NCBI GenBank assembly: GCA_026874595.1
Contig: CM049322.1
Span: 48,089,340 to 48,153,339, forward strand
Length of the DNA: 64,000 bases
Direction: 5' to 3'
DNA from: Sipunculus nudus
Taxonomy: Eukaryota > Annelida > Sipuncula > Golfingiida > Sipunculidae
Both the position numbers and the translations under genes were made by a program. Below are positions 46,135-57,368 of the stretch, in pieces (within the stretch, counting starts at the first letter, position 1; each line of letters starts with the position of its first letter). The notes below the pieces were generated by a model. It saw nothing but the letters and a program-made list of their open reading frames with translations. It was not told where the DNA came from and made no database searches.

Positions 46135-48197
46135 TTGTATAAATTTTATCTTTTTGAAAGATGAAAATCAAAATAATTTTTTTTATACCGGGGGGGGGGT
46201 GTTCAAATTGATGCGGGCGGTGCATCAGAACCATGCATATCATTATTTTTTTTGCCTAAGCACAGCACATTGTAAAATTAGGGGGGGGGCAGATTGAAAA
46301 TGAAAATCAATGTCCAGCAGGTGGCGCTGTTTCTCGAACTTTGCTTCGGGCAGTATCCATTGATACCAACAGGTAGCGTTGTTTCTCGAGCGCTTCTGGT
46401 GGGGTTGGTTGATTTCTTAACCATATTAACAGTCAAAAAAGACTTATATAGTCATTGATATATACAAATCAATCATTTTGTCAATTTAGCGTAGTACAAC
46501 CAAATATTGGGATCTATCTAGATCACATTTTTGTTTAGATAATTAATTCCTTTATACTGAATGCAAGTCGGAGAATACAGGACTTCCCTTACCGTCAGAT
46601 TGCTCAAAAGGGTCTATACTGGTAACGTTGTACTGTAAAAGCTCCATTTAAATATCTTAAAATACACATGCATCTCGCTTATACAGTACAAACTATCTGA
46701 GTTAGGACCACCCTTAAGGTCTTATATTAAAATGTCCATTTTAAAGAAAATGTGTGAATTACTAGGTCATTGTTATATACACATTGTCAGAAAATTAAAT
46801 TATAGACAGTATAGTTCATGTTTAAGGAAAAAAAGTAGCAATTAAACTGACTTGTCAGCCCACAAAATAGTGTGTACAAAGCAACATGTGTGTATGAGAG
46901 GTAACCATATGGGTCAGAAATATTGTACTTTTTTTAGGGTGAGTAAAAATCCTCAAGTATAAACACGAATGATATTTATATATGTCATATATGATAGTTG
47001 ATCATTTGAGGATTCCAAATATGTATACATCTCCGGTGCTTAAATTGGTTTGAACAAAAAAGGATTGAAAAAGGATAATTTTATCGAATTTATAAATAAA
47101 AAATAGATAACGGTGCATGTTTTAAAGAGCCGATTAGGCATCAGAGAGAGAGAGAGAGATTAAATATTTTTGAAGCCAACATGGCATTACAACAGGATGA
47201 CATACACAGAACCTGGATATAATTTTTGCATCTGTGAAGCGAGGGTGAGTAAGTGCAGGTAATTTTGCAATAATATTACAGGAGCGGATCACGGATGTAG
47301 TAAAAGGGGGGGGGGGGGAGGGAGGGACCAACCCAGGTAGACTAATGACAAAGCCTATAAAATGTCCCCAGATCACAGAACAGAAGGGGTCCAGGCGCAA
47401 AAATTGGTCTGAACCCCTTACAAAGGGGTTTTCGTCGGCTGAAAAATAGGGGAGGGGGCAAAACAATTTAAAATTTTAATATGAAAAAAATACGTTCGTA
47501 ATACTTGTTATTAGAGATATAATACATGAGATTAGTAATGAAAGGTTGTTAAATATAAATGCATACATCAGGAAAGGATATATATCATATATTCTAATAA
47601 AAGCAATCAAGCTTTTATCACAGTAAGAAATCTCTATAAGTGAAATACGATGCAATGAAACATTGAAAACATAGAGCTGTAAAATCTCCGAAATATGACG
47701 GCCAAACGGCGTGTCAAAGGCTCAATAGGCCTATAGTTGTCAAAAATCTCCTGACCGTATGGGATGAGGCAAGGGGCAACTCACGGATAGCAGGAGATCA
47801 ACCTGCCCAGGGGTCATTCGAGCCGGGCTGACCAGCCGAGCTTGAGCCGAAGGCACTTGTGGACTGCATGGGCGAGAACTAGGTAAATCATGTGCACGTG
47901 TAGCTAGCGCTGGGCTGTGTGTTTATTTGCCATGTACGGGCGTTTGTGTTTATAAATTACAATTCCATATTCAGCGTATATCCTCTTATTCGATGTACAC
48001 AAATTCCTGCAGACAATTCTGTCAAATAATCTATGGTTTTGAGTGAATTTTACATGTCCCTTCTCTTTTCTTTCTGTAATTCCATACACTCTAGGGAAAG
48101 CATCTTAGGTACAGATATAGATGGAAAGAGGAACTAGGGCATGTTTATTGTTCAAGAACAGAAGTTGAAAATAAAGAGAGCAGTATAAAATAGGCAT

Positions 48198-48436
48198 CTG
48201 GGTAGCCGTGAAGCCGACATTTAAAGTGGTTAACTATTTGCCAGCAAGGATGCCGCGGAGGATGACGATACGATAAAGTCACACACCCCACTCATTACGC
48301 TAGCACTAAAACTCGCTCTGATAGAAACCTGTCACCTTTACAGGGAGTAATCAGACGTGAAACTGTTGCAAACAAATACACGTGTCACAAAATGCACTAC
48401 CACATTATGCGAGAATACAGTATTAGATAGGTCTGA

Positions 48437-48509
<73 letters not shown>

Positions 48510-48539
48510 GGATATGGTAAGAAACGGGGTTAGAGAGCA

Positions 48540-48582
<43 letters not shown>

Positions 48583-49699
48583 TTAAATTATTATTACTCA
48601 AAAAGTAATAATGCAAATAAACATATACTAGAAGGGACTAATTAGCCAGCACGACGGATGACATTGACAGATCTATTACAACCAACCAATAGGTTGTCAC
48701 CGCAAACATTTGACAGCCCTTTGGACACCAATGTGTTCCTCTTATTGTATATTTAAAGTGTATTGTATTGGGAATCAGATTATTTACCGATCGGTTAATG
48801 CAGCTGGCATTATGTAGGCAAAACCAACCATTTAAGAACAAATAAATAAAAAAAAGGAAAAATAAACAAAACAAATTAATTATTCTTCAAAGTTCTGGCC
48901 CAGAATTACGAAACACAGGCAATGTTTCCGTTTACTTATTAGTCAAGAAGAAGAATGTTAAGTTTGGCAAATTTACAAAGCTATAATATGTGCCCCAATT
49001 TCTTCAACGGCGAATACGTTCCTGGCAAGGTTTATTCTAAAGTTAATGATTTTTTTTATACACGTAATAATTACCGTGACTGGATCGATGAGTTTAGCAT
49101 CAATAACAATTTTTCGATGACTCCTTCAAACAAAAATGATTATTAACATCGACGCGAAGATTATGTAGACCTTTAAGGTGTAGCTTATATATTGCGGTCA
49201 AGTCTGTGTAATTTGTAATGTCGAATTGTCAGCTGCTTTCGATTTATGTTTATGTGACATTGCCACATTAATCTCTAAAATTATATGTACTGCTTGATCA
49301 TTGTTTGGCAGTGCCTGGCAATCCCTGCCGCTGCTGGTAATTATACCAACAGCTCCAGGTGTGGACATATTTCTGCCATATTCTCCACTAGTTTGAGTGA
49401 TTTTAGTTTTGGGAGTTAAGCCGTCCTCTCTGTCACCCACGCCAAGTCATCAACTCTACCCTGACAGGTAGCCCACATTTATCGTCTCCGGGGCGGGGAC
49501 TATTACTGCTTATACAGGTAGTGTTAGGCAACAGCATGAAATGTCCAGTTTTTCAAGACGTGAATGGGAAAAGAACCTCAGTGGTTCTCTGTCTTCATCC
49601 ACCAGTCAAAGCAAATAAAGTCTAGTATTTTGTGTGGCGGCGGCAGTTAACAACAGACCCCTTTCACCTCATTCAGTGTAATGTTCCATCCAAACAGTT
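48198..49699. other. 1.5-kb segment present only in A2
   Basis: Left junction ...catctggg/tagccgtg, right junction ...ccaaacag/ttctagg. In A1 catgtggg joins ttctagg directly at about 40872. It contains long (TA)n at 48441-48506 and 48543-48580, and a minus frame at 49198-49440 (MGDREDGLTPKTKITQTSGE...) that resembles plus-strand sequence at about 60190-60340. No terminal repeats seen. It could be an insertion here or a deletion in A1. Confidence 0.6.
48441..48580. repeat. Two (TA)n microsatellites
   Basis: 48441-48506 and 48543-48580, separated by unique sequence. Confidence 0.95.
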
Positions 49700-49739
49700 C
49701 TAGGAAGATGAGGTGTGATGCACCGAGCCACTTGTTTAT

Positions 49740-50020
49740 TGCTTATATCGTTATATCGGTCAGGTAGGCCCTACGAAATTCTAAAACCTGTAGTGTCTGG
49801 ATAGCCCTTTGTGAGTTCCGAGTCCACCACTGGAGGTAACGTGAGAATGGCGTCCTGATGCTCATACAGGTACTCAAGCTGTAGACCCGTGTGCCTCCTG
49901 CCACTAGCTGATTCTCACCTCGCTTCATGAAGGTGTTTATTTGCGTCCGTCTTTCAATTTCAGCAAGCCCGACGACCAACGTGTTGATGACGGTTTGCTC
50001 AAAGAAAGCTGAGAGCTAAG
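49740..50020 (-). pseudogene. Unrecognised conserved open frame, copy 2
   Basis: Same frame as 40913-41200 in A1, still open, with a few substitutions (W to L, C to R, P to T). Function unknown. Confidence 0.35.
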
Positions 50021-50154
50021 CGCAGAAACCCAGCAACTGAACGAAATGTCTTGCGAACGTTGAAAGGAATCGTCACATTGTAACCTTCACAGATAAAATT
50101 GCAGGGCTGTGGCTTAACCGACTTAGCTCAACGCATTTATTTATTTTACGGAGT

Positions 50155-50615
50155 AGCTGGTCTCCTCCAAAAAGGTTTGCGATGTAGAATGTAATCTTGC
50201 ATACCCGTTGCTGCAAGCCCCGTAAGGTCACCTAGATCTGCATTGGAGTAATATTCATCAGGGAAACTTGCTACAACCAATAATTCGATTGATGTCAGCC
50301 TTCTTCTGGAAAGAATGTATTTTCTTTCCTTTAATGTGGATTGTCATACTTGTCCACGCCAACAAGGATAAGCAAAACAAGGCTTTGACATCCTCTTCGT
50401 CTTTGTGGTCCCTTCCTTTAATACTTGGTTCAAAGACTGTCCGTTATTAACCTGTTTTAAGGATACAAGTAGGACAGACTTGAACCTCTCAAATAAGATG
50501 TCATTTGACGCCTGTTCATCTCCACCAATACAAGACTCAGCCCAGTCAAAACACACACATCCTGACAAACGCCAGTAGAGGTGAATAGTTTGAGCATCTT
50601 TGAACTGCAAACCAA
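50155..50615 (-). pseudogene. NACHT-domain (NLR-like) fragment, copy 2
   Basis: Same layout and frame breaks as 41328-41790. The Walker-B-like motif reads LVLLILVGVDKYDN, so the Asp of the DGVD motif is Val here, supporting decay. The open part at 50344-50610 contains DILFERFKSVLLVSLKQVNN. Confidence 0.5.
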
Positions 50616-51662
50616 CAGTACACTTTTATTAAAATTTCAATTTATACTTGGATACAATGATTCATACATGCTGCAAAATGGAAACATTACTTGTTGTGAA
50701 AAGTGCATTGCTAGCATGGTGTATGGCAGGGTAAAAACTGTCACTTTTATTTGGAAGCCAAATGCCAGTTCTAAGTATCGAGAGTCTTAACACTCAAGGT
50801 CCTAAGTTATATTCTGACTGTGAGTTGGTATTTAAAGTTACGTATCAATAAAGAATATTAGAACTGATTTGGGGATTTTAAAGTTAAACATGAAAATTCT
50901 TTTCTCCAGACAGCTACAAAAAAACATAAACTTAGTGTGACTGTAGCTTAACTCCATAACCCATTTGTGGATATATTAATAAAGAGTATCATGCATTTTG
51001 GGTTACTTGCTAACCCTATCAGGTATCTGCAACCATCAATGTAAATATGGTCTCATATGACAGTTGTCAACATCGTAATTAGTTACGACGAGACTTCATG
51101 TAGTTAAAAATATACTTCCAATCAATCAATTTTAAAGTACATGTAATTTTAAAGCAATCGTAAAGTAAGGGATAACGTTTACAATGAAATGGCAGCCAAC
51201 CCTGACGGATAAATGTATTCGCTAAAAGAATATGTCATCCTGATTTTGCGTTATCTTGTGCTTATATAGCCCTAAATGAAGAAGATGAAAACGAAATAAG
51301 TCGTACCGTATTGCTACATTCTTTCATATACAATAGACCATGGCATCAATTGTTCATCGACATATCCTGTTGAAAAATGCAATTTCTATAAACTGCTTAG
51401 TAGGCATGTTCCTCAATATTTTACAGACATTGTAAGAAACACGTGGAAAGCAGTACAAGCAGAATTAGGTATATATTTACATAAAAACAGTTATATTAAT
51501 CTAGGTTAAAGGTAGCTACATGGCTAAATTTCCTTTACCTGGTAGGGATGGTTACCTTTTTCAGCTCTATGAAATTCAGTGATGAAAGGGTTCTTTCCCA
51601 TTTTACTGCCAATCTATATCACACATAAGGATTTATGGTCAGCGTTTTCTTCTAACATGTTC
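50616..51662. other. Rest of unit A2, no gene seen
   Basis: Matches 41791-42832. Confidence 0.5.
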
Positions 51663-52057
51663 ATTGGGCTTTCTGAGTTCATTCCCATACATTTTAAAGA
51701 CTAAAAGAACGGAAGATCTAAGAGTTTAAATCCACTATACAGGCTTGTCTAAAATTTATAAGAATTGCACAATTCAATTATGTTCAACATTTTGCATTAA
51801 CAAACATATATAACTTTCATATACACAAACTAAAGATGTTAGCAAATGAGAGATACCCACACAAATGCTTGATTTGAATTACACCTAGTACATTCATTAA
51901 AATATCTATTTACAACAACACCTTTGATATATGTAAATATAATGTAAGACGACACACATGGCCTTTTTCAGAAACCTATTACGACATTTTGGTACGATGA
52001 TGTATAAATATATATATATATATATATTGATTTATATATATATTTATATATTCTATT

Positions 52058-52104
<47 letters not shown>

Positions 52105-52760
52105 CCGAAATGATATTTGTTATGCTTTTATCCTAACTTTTAGAAAGATATATAACATCGATCAGATCTCATATCAAGCCGACATACATGAGTGATCAAA
52201 TATGCACTTGATGTGCATGTACAATCGACAATATTTGGAAATTATATATATACTATGATATAAAAACTTGTGAATATTCTTTAAGAATTTTAATCAATGT
52301 GTATTACAGTCTCAGCTGACTCGTTATCTTACGGCATTGAACTGATGTTACTCTTTACAGCTGACGAAAGTTAAATATAGCGATACCAGTAGCGTTCTCG
52401 TCTGAACCATGCCTATCTTAATGCATCTGGCATACCTGGATTAAGTATTCAAGAAATATTGTACATTTTTATTTTGTTTAAAAGAACATGTACACCTTTG
52501 TTTTATAACCCAAAGAATGTACAGAGAATATTTACTGTATTGATAACACAACTATTACGTGTCCATTTTAACTCTAAGTGAATATCCAAATGGACACGAA
52601 TAACCATCTTTTATACAGTAACTGATATAAAATAAACATCATGGGGGAAATAGCCATGGATTAAATTCCATTCCAGAATTACAGTACTACAAAGAAATAC
52701 CATTGTAGGTGCCTAATTCAGTCATTTGCAAGGAATAACATAAGAGAAATTTCATCATAT
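51663..52760. other. Start of unit X, no gene seen
   Basis: AT-rich, with (TA)n at about 52008-52101. Lies just 3' of lectin 2. Confidence 0.5.
52008..52101. repeat. (TA)n microsatellite, interrupted
   Basis: Three TA blocks separated by short unique bases. Confidence 0.9.
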
Positions 52761-52993
52761 TTATTTGAAGACACCTTCCTTTTCACAAATGAAATTACAT
52801 CTGAAATCGGATCTGATATCGTTCCATTGATACCCTTTGACACTTTTCTTCAGATGCAGGTAATTCTCGTTGAAACCGTTATTCGGTTCCCCGGGGTACC
52901 AGTTTGTGTAGTTTAACACTGAACCCGTAGCTTTCCACATCCATTTACCCTCATCTTCAGCATCAGTCCCTGATGTCCAGTAGTTCCTGTTAT
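52761..52993 (-). CDS. Lectin 2 exon 4 (second half of C-type lectin domain)
   Basis: 233 nt with TAA at 52763-52761. Acceptor gttattttag. EPN and WND present. An extra Cys precedes the last one (FRCNFICE). Confidence 0.85.
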
Positions 52994-54150
52994 CTAAAAT
53001 AACAGCACGACAAATTTTACCCTCCGTTCATATTTCGAATACAACAATTTTTGCAGTAAAAACGCAGTATCTTAGCATATTTGTCAGTATATGGTCAAAG
53101 CCTTTCTTTGCCTAAATATGATCGCTCACACCTGTCACTCTTCCTCCATTCATTAAAGTAAAGCCAAAAACTAGAGAAAAACAGAGCCGTCTTGAAATTA
53201 TAATATTCTTTTTACATTATAACGAAAAATAACAGCGAAAACGATAAATTAAAACAATTCTGTTATACGAATTTCGGACATGTAAATTAATTTAAACGAA
53301 AGTATATAAAGCATCTGAAGAAAATTCTTTAGTGACCATTTCTGGCATTCTGGATCAGTTTCCGAAGATGATTTTGTTCATCTGGTGTTTCGATGCTGAC
53401 CAGGGAGCTACTCTTTATTCGACATGTCCATTCAGCCTCCAGAACATTATATTTCGGCAAGCTGAAGTGATAACAAGATGGAACACAAGCTCCGTCTCTG
53501 ATACGTCCACATGGAAAGCCGTCCGTGAAACCAGGAGGACACCACAACGCTGAAATATTAATTTATAAGCTCGAATTAGTTTGACCAATATTGAAATATC
53601 CTTGCCCGTCCACACCTGTCTTTGACTTAAGGAAATAGATATATTGCACCTCCGAGGAAAAATATTTTGGCTTACAGAGACCTTACTCTTTTAAAAAAAG
53701 AAAATAATATTAATTGGTCAGCGTTATACCCGGGCGCCCGGTAGACCCTATGGGTGTGACAGGAGATGTCCGATGGATGTATGGTGGCTGAGAGCAGTCA
53801 TTCCTTTGTAGATTATGGCCGACTAACTGCTCTCTTCGCAGTATACAAACATTAGCAATCACAGATGCAGCATGACAGGGTGGATATTTTTGCCCGTCAC
53901 ATATTTCTTGACATTCATTTCTTGTTACTCGATTCCTGTGTACTCTTTTCAGATCCTTACCCGGACCAAGTTTGCCAGCCGCCAATGACACTGGAAGAAA
54001 AGGGTCTGTTTGAAAGAATACGGTAGTGGTCGAGAGAAAGATTACTTCGAATGTTGTATGAATATATGAAGGCAATATGAAGGACGGTGATTGTTCACTG
54101 GACATACATTGCTGGAATAACGTATTCCGATTGATCGGTTCGTAGATAAG

Positions 54151-54210
<60 letters not shown>

Positions 54211-54417
54211 GTGTGACACAATGTACCTTTCTGATAATGGAACCCTTCTTTGTTGGAAATTTAAATTAAATATAGCAGCTTGGACTTATAACATGGGGAT
54301 ACAATTTTGAGGTAAAATGCGAAATGTTTATGCCTAGATTTGGTCATTGAAAGGTAATATAAAATATTACTCACTCTGAAAGAAGAGGAATAAATGGACG
54401 GATGCAAATAAAACCAT
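52761..54417 (-). CDS. Secreted PAN/apple-like plus C-type lectin protein, lectin 2 (4 exons, 249 aa)
   Basis: Exons in coding order: 54417-54375, 53990-53730, 53549-53337, 52993-52761, all phase 1. The 750 nt encode 249 residues. Signal peptide MVLFASVHLFLFFQ. PAN-like exon with RNECQEICDG, PPCH, NVCILRRE and NDCSQP. Lectin domain with LWCPPGF, DGFPCGR, GACVPSCYHF, EAEWTCR and SSLVSIE, then NYWTSGTDAE, NWYPGEPNN, QWNDI and FICEKE. EPN and WND are intact. This is the most diverged of the three genes, and its introns and flanks do not match units A or B. The exon 3 donor (aatg/gtcact) is weak, but exon 3 is exactly 213 nt as in the paralogues, which supports it. Confidence 0.85.
53337..53549 (-). 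CDS. Lectin 2 exon 3 (first half of C-type lectin domain)
   Basis: 213 nt, 71 codons. Acceptor aatatttcag. Non-optimal donor gtcact. Confidence 0.8.
53730..53990 (-). CDS. Lectin 2 exon 2 (PAN/apple-like domain)
   Basis: 261 nt, 87 codons. Acceptor tttcttccag, donor gcccgg/gtataa. Confidence 0.85.
54152..54207. repeat. (TA)n microsatellite in lectin 2 intron 1
   Basis: Alternating TA. Confidence 0.95.
54375..54417 (-). CDS. Lectin 2 exon 1 (signal peptide)
   Basis: 43 nt, ATG at 54417-54415, donor tttcaga/gtgagt. Confidence 0.8.
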
Positions 54418-56650
54418 ACTGCTGTGCTCTTGACCGATTCTTCTTATCTATACTGAATTGGTGTTTGCAGAAGATATGATTATTGGCAAAATGTTATGTT
54501 TAACTGATATATTGGTGAAATGCTTTTGCATTTAATCATGCCGCCTCTGCTTTTAGCGCATGTCAATAAAGATAGCTGGTGATACTGATGTGACACATAA
54601 TATACTAGGCTATTGTTATACAAACACATATGCCTTCACTTAGTCTTTGAATTCTGAAAGACACTTGTTCCTCACTTTTGATCACCTAACAATATAAACA
54701 CAGAGCCATCCATTTACTGAGTCTCTCTATACGTTTGTTGTATCCGACCAATCAATTTTTTGTTTTATTCACATTTGCTAGGTAAGCTTTCATGTGATAC
54801 AAAACTCTGGTATCATGAGAATATAGACGCCTTTTTACTCATTAGCATGCCATTATATTAATTGTGTTGGCGTATGTCAGCTAAAATTTCAATCTTTGAT
54901 GTCCACTTGTCTACCTGTTGCCTATCATCCACCGAAATTGAGGCTTTGCACAGGGGCATTAGTGAAATATCCTAACAAAACTCTGTATGGCCCATTCGGC
55001 ATTGATTTGGCAGCCGCTCTCATCTGCTTACCTTCCATTTTTACTTCTCTCAATCAGCGCAAATTTCGTTTTCACCTAGGTTTTAGGAGACTACGATCTA
55101 CTTATATTCCACTTGGTTGCTTGAGGGAAATGTCGTAATATTCCATTTAATTGAACGAAAACGCTCTAAAAGATTTCTGAGAGAAGGTCATGTGCATCCT
55201 CTAACAAAATTATTATATAGCAAATGTATATACAGTGGTAAATGGACAATTATAGAGTACTCGATAGAATTCAAATCGTGCTTTTGTACATGTATCTCTT
55301 ATTTGTTTACATGTTTTGTTTGTGTATATGAAAGTAATATGTTTGTCAATGCAAAATGTTGATTATATATAATAATGTGCAATAATGATTCGTTTTAGAT
55401 TAGCCTGCTAACAAAGAGGTAACTCTTAGATCATTCGTTCATTTAGTCTTTGGAATCTTTGAGAACGAATACACATAGCCCAGTGTACATGTGAGCAAAA
55501 CACGATGATCATATTATCGTTCAAGACTACTGCTCATAAACTGCATATATGAGATAAGACAGCAAAAATGCGGTGAAAATGAATATATCTGCATCACCAG
55601 TCTTGTGTGACCTTACATTTCTTTTTTTCCAAATTCACAATGACTGAATAAAATTATTTTTGTATAGTTTTTTTTTCAATTTCACAATGACTGAATACAA
55701 TTATTTTTGTATTTTTGTTTTTAATTATATATACATATTATTATTTATTTTGGATTGTACACCTAGATTTAATTACTAATACTAGGCACTTTCCATGGCT
55801 AAGATGATGGTGTTCCGAAGTCGTCATAGATGGATGAAACCGGAGAACCCGGAGAAGACCACCCACTTCGTGTGTGCCACCACAACCCACTCTCATAGCC
55901 ATTCAAGGTGGGGGGGGGGCGTCAGCGGAGACAGCCGAACGTTTTACCGTTTAGTTGTCTAAGCCCAATTAGCATTAAAGTGTTGAAACTTTGTGAAAAT
56001 GCATATTTTGTAAAGATTTTATATATTTTTGTCTCGGGGAATCTTTCTGTCAACAGGGTATATAAAAATTTACCCACATCACATCCAAAAGGGAAGTCAA
56101 CTTCGTCTTTAATTCTTCACAGATGTATATTCCATAGTTAATCTCAACGGTCTCAAATTGAGGTGACAGTTTAGATAAATAAGATCCTAGAACCTATGCC
56201 TCCTTAATCTGATAACGCCCTTTAAATATCTGCTCTTGATGAGATAAAGTGATATGAGCCAACAGCACAACAATTGTATAACATTTATTTTTTTAACCAA
56301 AACATTAAACGAATACAGTAGAAGTACACCTTTCGCCAGCAACAGTAGACAAAATGAGCTTGACCTGACATTATTGTATAGAAAATATTCCAATAATCGT
56401 TATAGAATATACACCGATGCCTACCAAAACAAAGAAACCAACGAGAGAATTATTTCAGGCTTTCTATCTGAAAACTTTACGAGGAGATGTTATATAAAAG
56501 CGTGGTAACAACACATATCTCCTAATGAATAACTAATATTATCTAATATAAAATAATACATACATATATAAGGGAAACAAGCCTTACGCTTAGTATCAGA
56601 ATGAATGGCCGAAGACAGACAATATGTATATATATCATTTTCGATACTAC
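54418..56650. other. Rest of unit X, no gene seen
   Basis: Open frames at 54896-55138 and 55117-55362 (plus) and 56187-56508 are unrecognised. A segment at about 55838-55862 (accggagaacccggagaaga) resembles a common marine-invertebrate repeat. Poly-G at about 55908-55918. Confidence 0.4.
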
Positions 56651-56907
56651 GTTATTTCCGTTTATGTGAATTTTTATCAGTCACTGATCGTTGCCACCTT
56701 GTTCGCAAATGAAATAATAAGAATAAATTGATTTTTCATCATTCCATGTATAACTGGGCTGTAAAACTAGGAAGTCTTCTCCACCTTTGTCGTCATTCGG
56801 TTCCCCAAAAGACCAGTTAGTGTAGTTGAACTCTTCACCAGTGGCTTTCCACACCCATTTGCCTTCCTTTAAATCATCATACCCAGAGGTCCAGTAATAT
56901 CTGTTCT
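56651..56907 (-). CDS. Lectin 3 exon 4 (second half of C-type lectin domain plus shifted tail)
   Basis: 257 nt. EPN, WND and FICE in frame, then a +1 shift relative to lectin 1. Confidence 0.8.
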
Positions 56908-57329
56908 CTGAAACAATTAATGTCTCTCAATGCGACTCCTTTGAATCAAACCCAAGTAGCCCTGTTAGCACTAAGCATTATCGCTTTCAATATCGTGGCA
57001 CCGTCTAGGCACCAATAATAATAATAATAATAATAAATCCACCTTACGTGACGATCACCGTTGCTATATTCAATGAACACATCTACTAACACGTGCGATC
57101 GTGAAGGAAACAAACACCGTTTTTCAGTCTGACCCAAATTATCTCAAAATAACAGTATCAGTAATAATAATAATAATAATAATAACAACAATAATAATTA
57201 AGATACTACCAGTACAAATGATAATAATTTTAATGATGATAATAACAAAAATAATCATTTTAATCGCAACAACAATTACATAATTATATGTTTTAAATTA
57301 TAATAATAGTCAAAACAACAGCAAGAGAA

Positions 57330-57368
<39 letters not shown>

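Larger units (their letters stand above)
46135..51662. repeat. Segmental duplication unit A, copy 2
   Basis: Lacks the LINE segment and the hAT-like element of A1, and carries its own 1.5-kb extra segment at 48198-49699. Includes the poly-G-containing dispersed repeat at 47280-47460. Confidence 0.9.

Noticed and set aside
53415-53615. Alternative minus-strand frame overlapping lectin 2 exon 3
   Set aside because: Shadow of the real exon in another frame; it lacks lectin motifs.
54896-55362. Two overlapping plus-strand frames of about 80 codons
   Set aside because: No domain, no similarity to the neighbouring lectins and ordinary AT-rich context.
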